Of a DNA stretch of 7,873 nt, positions 6,611-7,873 are shown in pieces. Each line of letters begins with the position of its first letter. Position 1 is the stretch's first letter. The notes beneath the pieces were generated by a model. It searched no databases. It saw only the letters and a list, made by a program, of their open reading frames with translations, and was not told the origin of the DNA. The position numbers and the translations under genes were made by a program. Source of the stretch: Bacillota bacterium (lineage in GTDB: Bacteria > Bacillota > Clostridia > Acetivibrionales > DSM-2933). The stretch spans positions 1 through 7,873 of the forward strand of contig JAUZPS010000209.1 in NCBI GenBank assembly GCA_030705945.1, given 5' to 3'.

Positions 6611-6618
6611 TTGCGCCA
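6611..6618 (+). repeat. Right copy of TTGCGCCA direct repeat (candidate attR core)
   Basis: Identical to 4670-4677 and placed 36 bp after the recombinase stop. The right outer flank has TATGT at 6624-6628. Its first six bases double as the -35 of the WGR-gene promoter. Confidence 0.45.
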
Positions 6619-6639
6619 GAAACTATGTAATGATACAAT
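6611..6639 (+). promoter_or_regulatory. Candidate promoter of the WGR gene (extended -10)
   Basis: The -10 TACAAT (6634-6639, 5 of 6 to consensus) is preceded by TGA, giving an extended -10 (TGn). A poor -35, TTGCGC (6611-6616), is spaced by 17 bp. It lies 50 bp before the WGR ATG, with no competing candidate nearby. The extended -10 could make up for the weak -35. Confidence 0.5.
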
Positions 6640-6689
6640 AATTCTCAAATATAAGAGAAAAACACATAGGACTTTTAAGGGGATGGATT

Positions 6690-7873
6690 ATGAGCAAACG
6701 ATACTTTGAATTCACTCAAGGCACATCTAACAAGTTCTGGGAAATCGAATTTTCTGATTCGAGCTTTAAAGTCAGGTGGGGAAGGATTGGAACCACAGGA
6801 CAGACAAAGGAGAAAAACTTTGAATCAAAGGCCGAGACTTTAAAAAAAGGTGAGCAACTAGTCAAAGAAAAGATTAAAGAAGGATACAGGGAAATTACAG
6901 TTACTAGAGACGGCTTGGAACAGCAGTTCTCAGAGGTCTCAAATAATGCGCCTGAGCAAAAAACAGTAAAAACGACAAAGGATGAAAAAATTGCAAAAAC
7001 TTCATCTCAATCTGAATCTGCATCAACTAAATCTTCAAACTTATCTCCTGATAATTCAAACAAAACCGAGCCCTCTAAGGTTTCAAACACATTTGTAACT
7101 TCGCTGGAAGAGAGACAGCCAGTCTCAAAAGACGAGAAAATGCTATCTAACGAGAGAACTCTTGGACTTACAAATGATGAGCTGAGATGGGCGCCTTGGC
7201 GTAATATTCCATCATTATCGGTACAGGAACCGGAGCCCTTTGACGTGGAAGAAGCGCTGAAAAAACTTAAATCGGTCAAGCTGGCGCAATATGGCTGGGC
7301 CTCAGACTGGTCAGTCGTCAAACTTCCCATGTATATAAGCCGGATTGAGGCGCATTTTTGGGTGGAAGCAATGGTAAATGTGAAAAGAGAATTCTCTACT
7401 GAGGATATGATTCACCATATGAAAAGCTTTCAACCAACAGGGGATTTAAGCCTTCAAACCGCTATGTCTCTTTTTACCGGCAAGTTTGGGCAATTGATTA
7501 CACCTGACATTGTTTTGCCTCTTTTTCATCTTTTGGAAATAGAAGAAATCTGTGAATTAATAACAACACCATTAGGAAGGGATTATGCTGGAAGAAGATG
7601 CGAAATCGATGGCTTTGTTGAGAGCTTCAGGCTGCTTGTACTGCCGCATCTTACCTCTGAACAAAAAGAGAGATGTCGCGCTTTTCTGCGTCCTAAAATT
7701 GAGAAAAAAGCTTGGCCCAGTTTATTTCATCCCATACCAATAGTATTTTTACTTGCTTCACCACTCGGAATGCATAAGGAATTACTTGAGGTGATTGAGT
7801 CATGGCCTGATGACTTATGCTCACAGAATTATTATAGGCCGCGGCATCAGGAAGTTATCTTCGGGTTAAACGA
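6690..7873 (+). CDS. WGR domain protein, DUF4132/MolR-like (partial, C-terminus beyond window)
   Basis: The frame is open from ATG 6690 to the right edge (394 codons seen). AAGGGG (6677-6682) lies seven bases upstream. Residues 1-75 are a WGR domain: RYFEF..GTSNKFWEIE, then the signature VRWGRIGTTGQTK (28-40), then a helix FESKAETLKKGEQLVKEKIKEGYRE. WGR domains occur in PARPs and in bacterial MolR-like proteins and are thought to bind nucleic acid. Residues about 80-155 are a Ser/Thr/Lys/Glu-rich disordered linker. From about 157 (LGLTNDELRWAPWRNIP) a Trp-rich, then alpha-helical region begins, of the sort that follows WGR in DUF4132 proteins. The DUF4132 core is not fully in view. Biochemical function is unknown for the family. 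It has no signal peptide, so it is probably cytoplasmic. Confidence 0.8.
   Translation, partial: MSKRYFEFTQGTSNKFWEIEFSDSSFKVRWGRIGTTGQTKEKNFESKAETLKKGEQLVKEKIKEGYREITVTRDGLEQQFSEVSNNAPEQKTVKTTKDEKIAKTSSQSESASTKSSNLSPDNSNKTEPSKVSNTFVTSLEERQPVSKDEKMLSNERTLGLTNDELRWAPWRNIPSLSVQEPEPFDVEEALKKLKSVKLAQYGWASDWSVVKLPMYISRIEAHFWVEAMVNVKREFSTEDMIHHMKSFQPTGDLSLQTAMSLFTGKFGQLITPDIVLPLFHLLEIEEICELITTPLGRDYAGRRCEIDGFVESFRLLVLPHLTSEQKERCRAFLRPKIEKKAWPSLFHPIPIVFLLASPLGMHKELLEVIESWPDDLCSQNYYRPRHQEVIFGLN

Larger units (their letters stand above)
4670..6618 (+). mobile_element. Candidate minimal serine-recombinase element (SHOCT-like gene + large serine recombinase)
   Basis: Two intact genes, 4763-4912 and 4967-6574, are bracketed by TTGCGCCA repeats 1,941 bp apart. 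Large serine recombinases typically move an element that carries their own gene next to one end, and no other cargo is seen. Joining the outer flanks around one repeat gives an imperfect inverted repeat with 11 of 17 positions symmetric. This is expected of an empty attachment site. Both flanking genes are intact, so the insertion would be intergenic. Against it: an 8-bp repeat is short, the same word occurs on the minus strand at 7282-7289, and the joined inner ends show only a weak AACCC/GGGTT symmetry. The recombinase could instead belong to a larger degraded element. Confidence 0.45.

Noticed and set aside
7007..7330. Minus-strand Ser-rich frame of 107 codons
   Set aside because: It is antisense to the linker of the WGR protein; its Ser-rich composition mirrors the sense-strand repeats.

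Overview
The window is AT-rich. Short intergenic spacers, strong AGGAG/AAGGGG-type ribosome binding sites, a CotJC-type spore-coat remnant and a Clostridia-style large serine recombinase all point to an endospore-forming member of the Clostridia (an anaerobic Ruminiclostridium-like organism would fit). This assignment is inference from gene content, not a species identification.

Layout. From the left edge to 2002 (minus strand) lies the N-terminal 667 codons of a large secreted alpha-2-macroglobulin-family protein, cut by the window edge. A non-coding stretch (2003-2462) follows, with a strong minus-strand terminator at 2308-2356. At 2463-2891 (minus) is a 5'-truncated cotJC / manganese-catalase-like coat gene. 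Only 34-37 bp separate it from the stop of an intact FAD-dependent oxidoreductase of the phytoene-desaturase-like family (2926-4422, minus). The usual cotJA/cotJB partners are absent, so the coat locus looks rearranged, with the oxidoreductase standing where the coat operon's 5' part should be.

The right half is on the plus strand. A small SHOCT-like protein (4763-4912) and a 535-residue large serine recombinase (4967-6574) form a two-gene unit. The 8-bp word TTGCGCCA flanks this unit as a direct repeat (4670-4677 and 6611-6618). If the 1,941 bp between the copies is removed in silico, the outer flanks form an imperfect inverted repeat centred on the repeat (ACATA on the left, TATGT on the right, equal spacing; 11 of 17 positions symmetric). 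That is what an empty target site for a serine recombinase would look like, so I propose a minimal two-gene mobile element. The case is not closed: the same 8-mer also occurs by chance inside the downstream gene.

The proposed right junction is also the -35 region of the best promoter for the last gene (6690 to the window end). That gene encodes a protein with an N-terminal WGR domain, a low-complexity linker and a region resembling WGR/DUF4132 (MolR-like) proteins. The proposed left junction supplies part of the stem of a plus-strand terminator. The element therefore appears to sit in, and possibly to influence, the regulatory region between the oxidoreductase and the WGR gene. No tRNA, rRNA or CRISPR array was seen.
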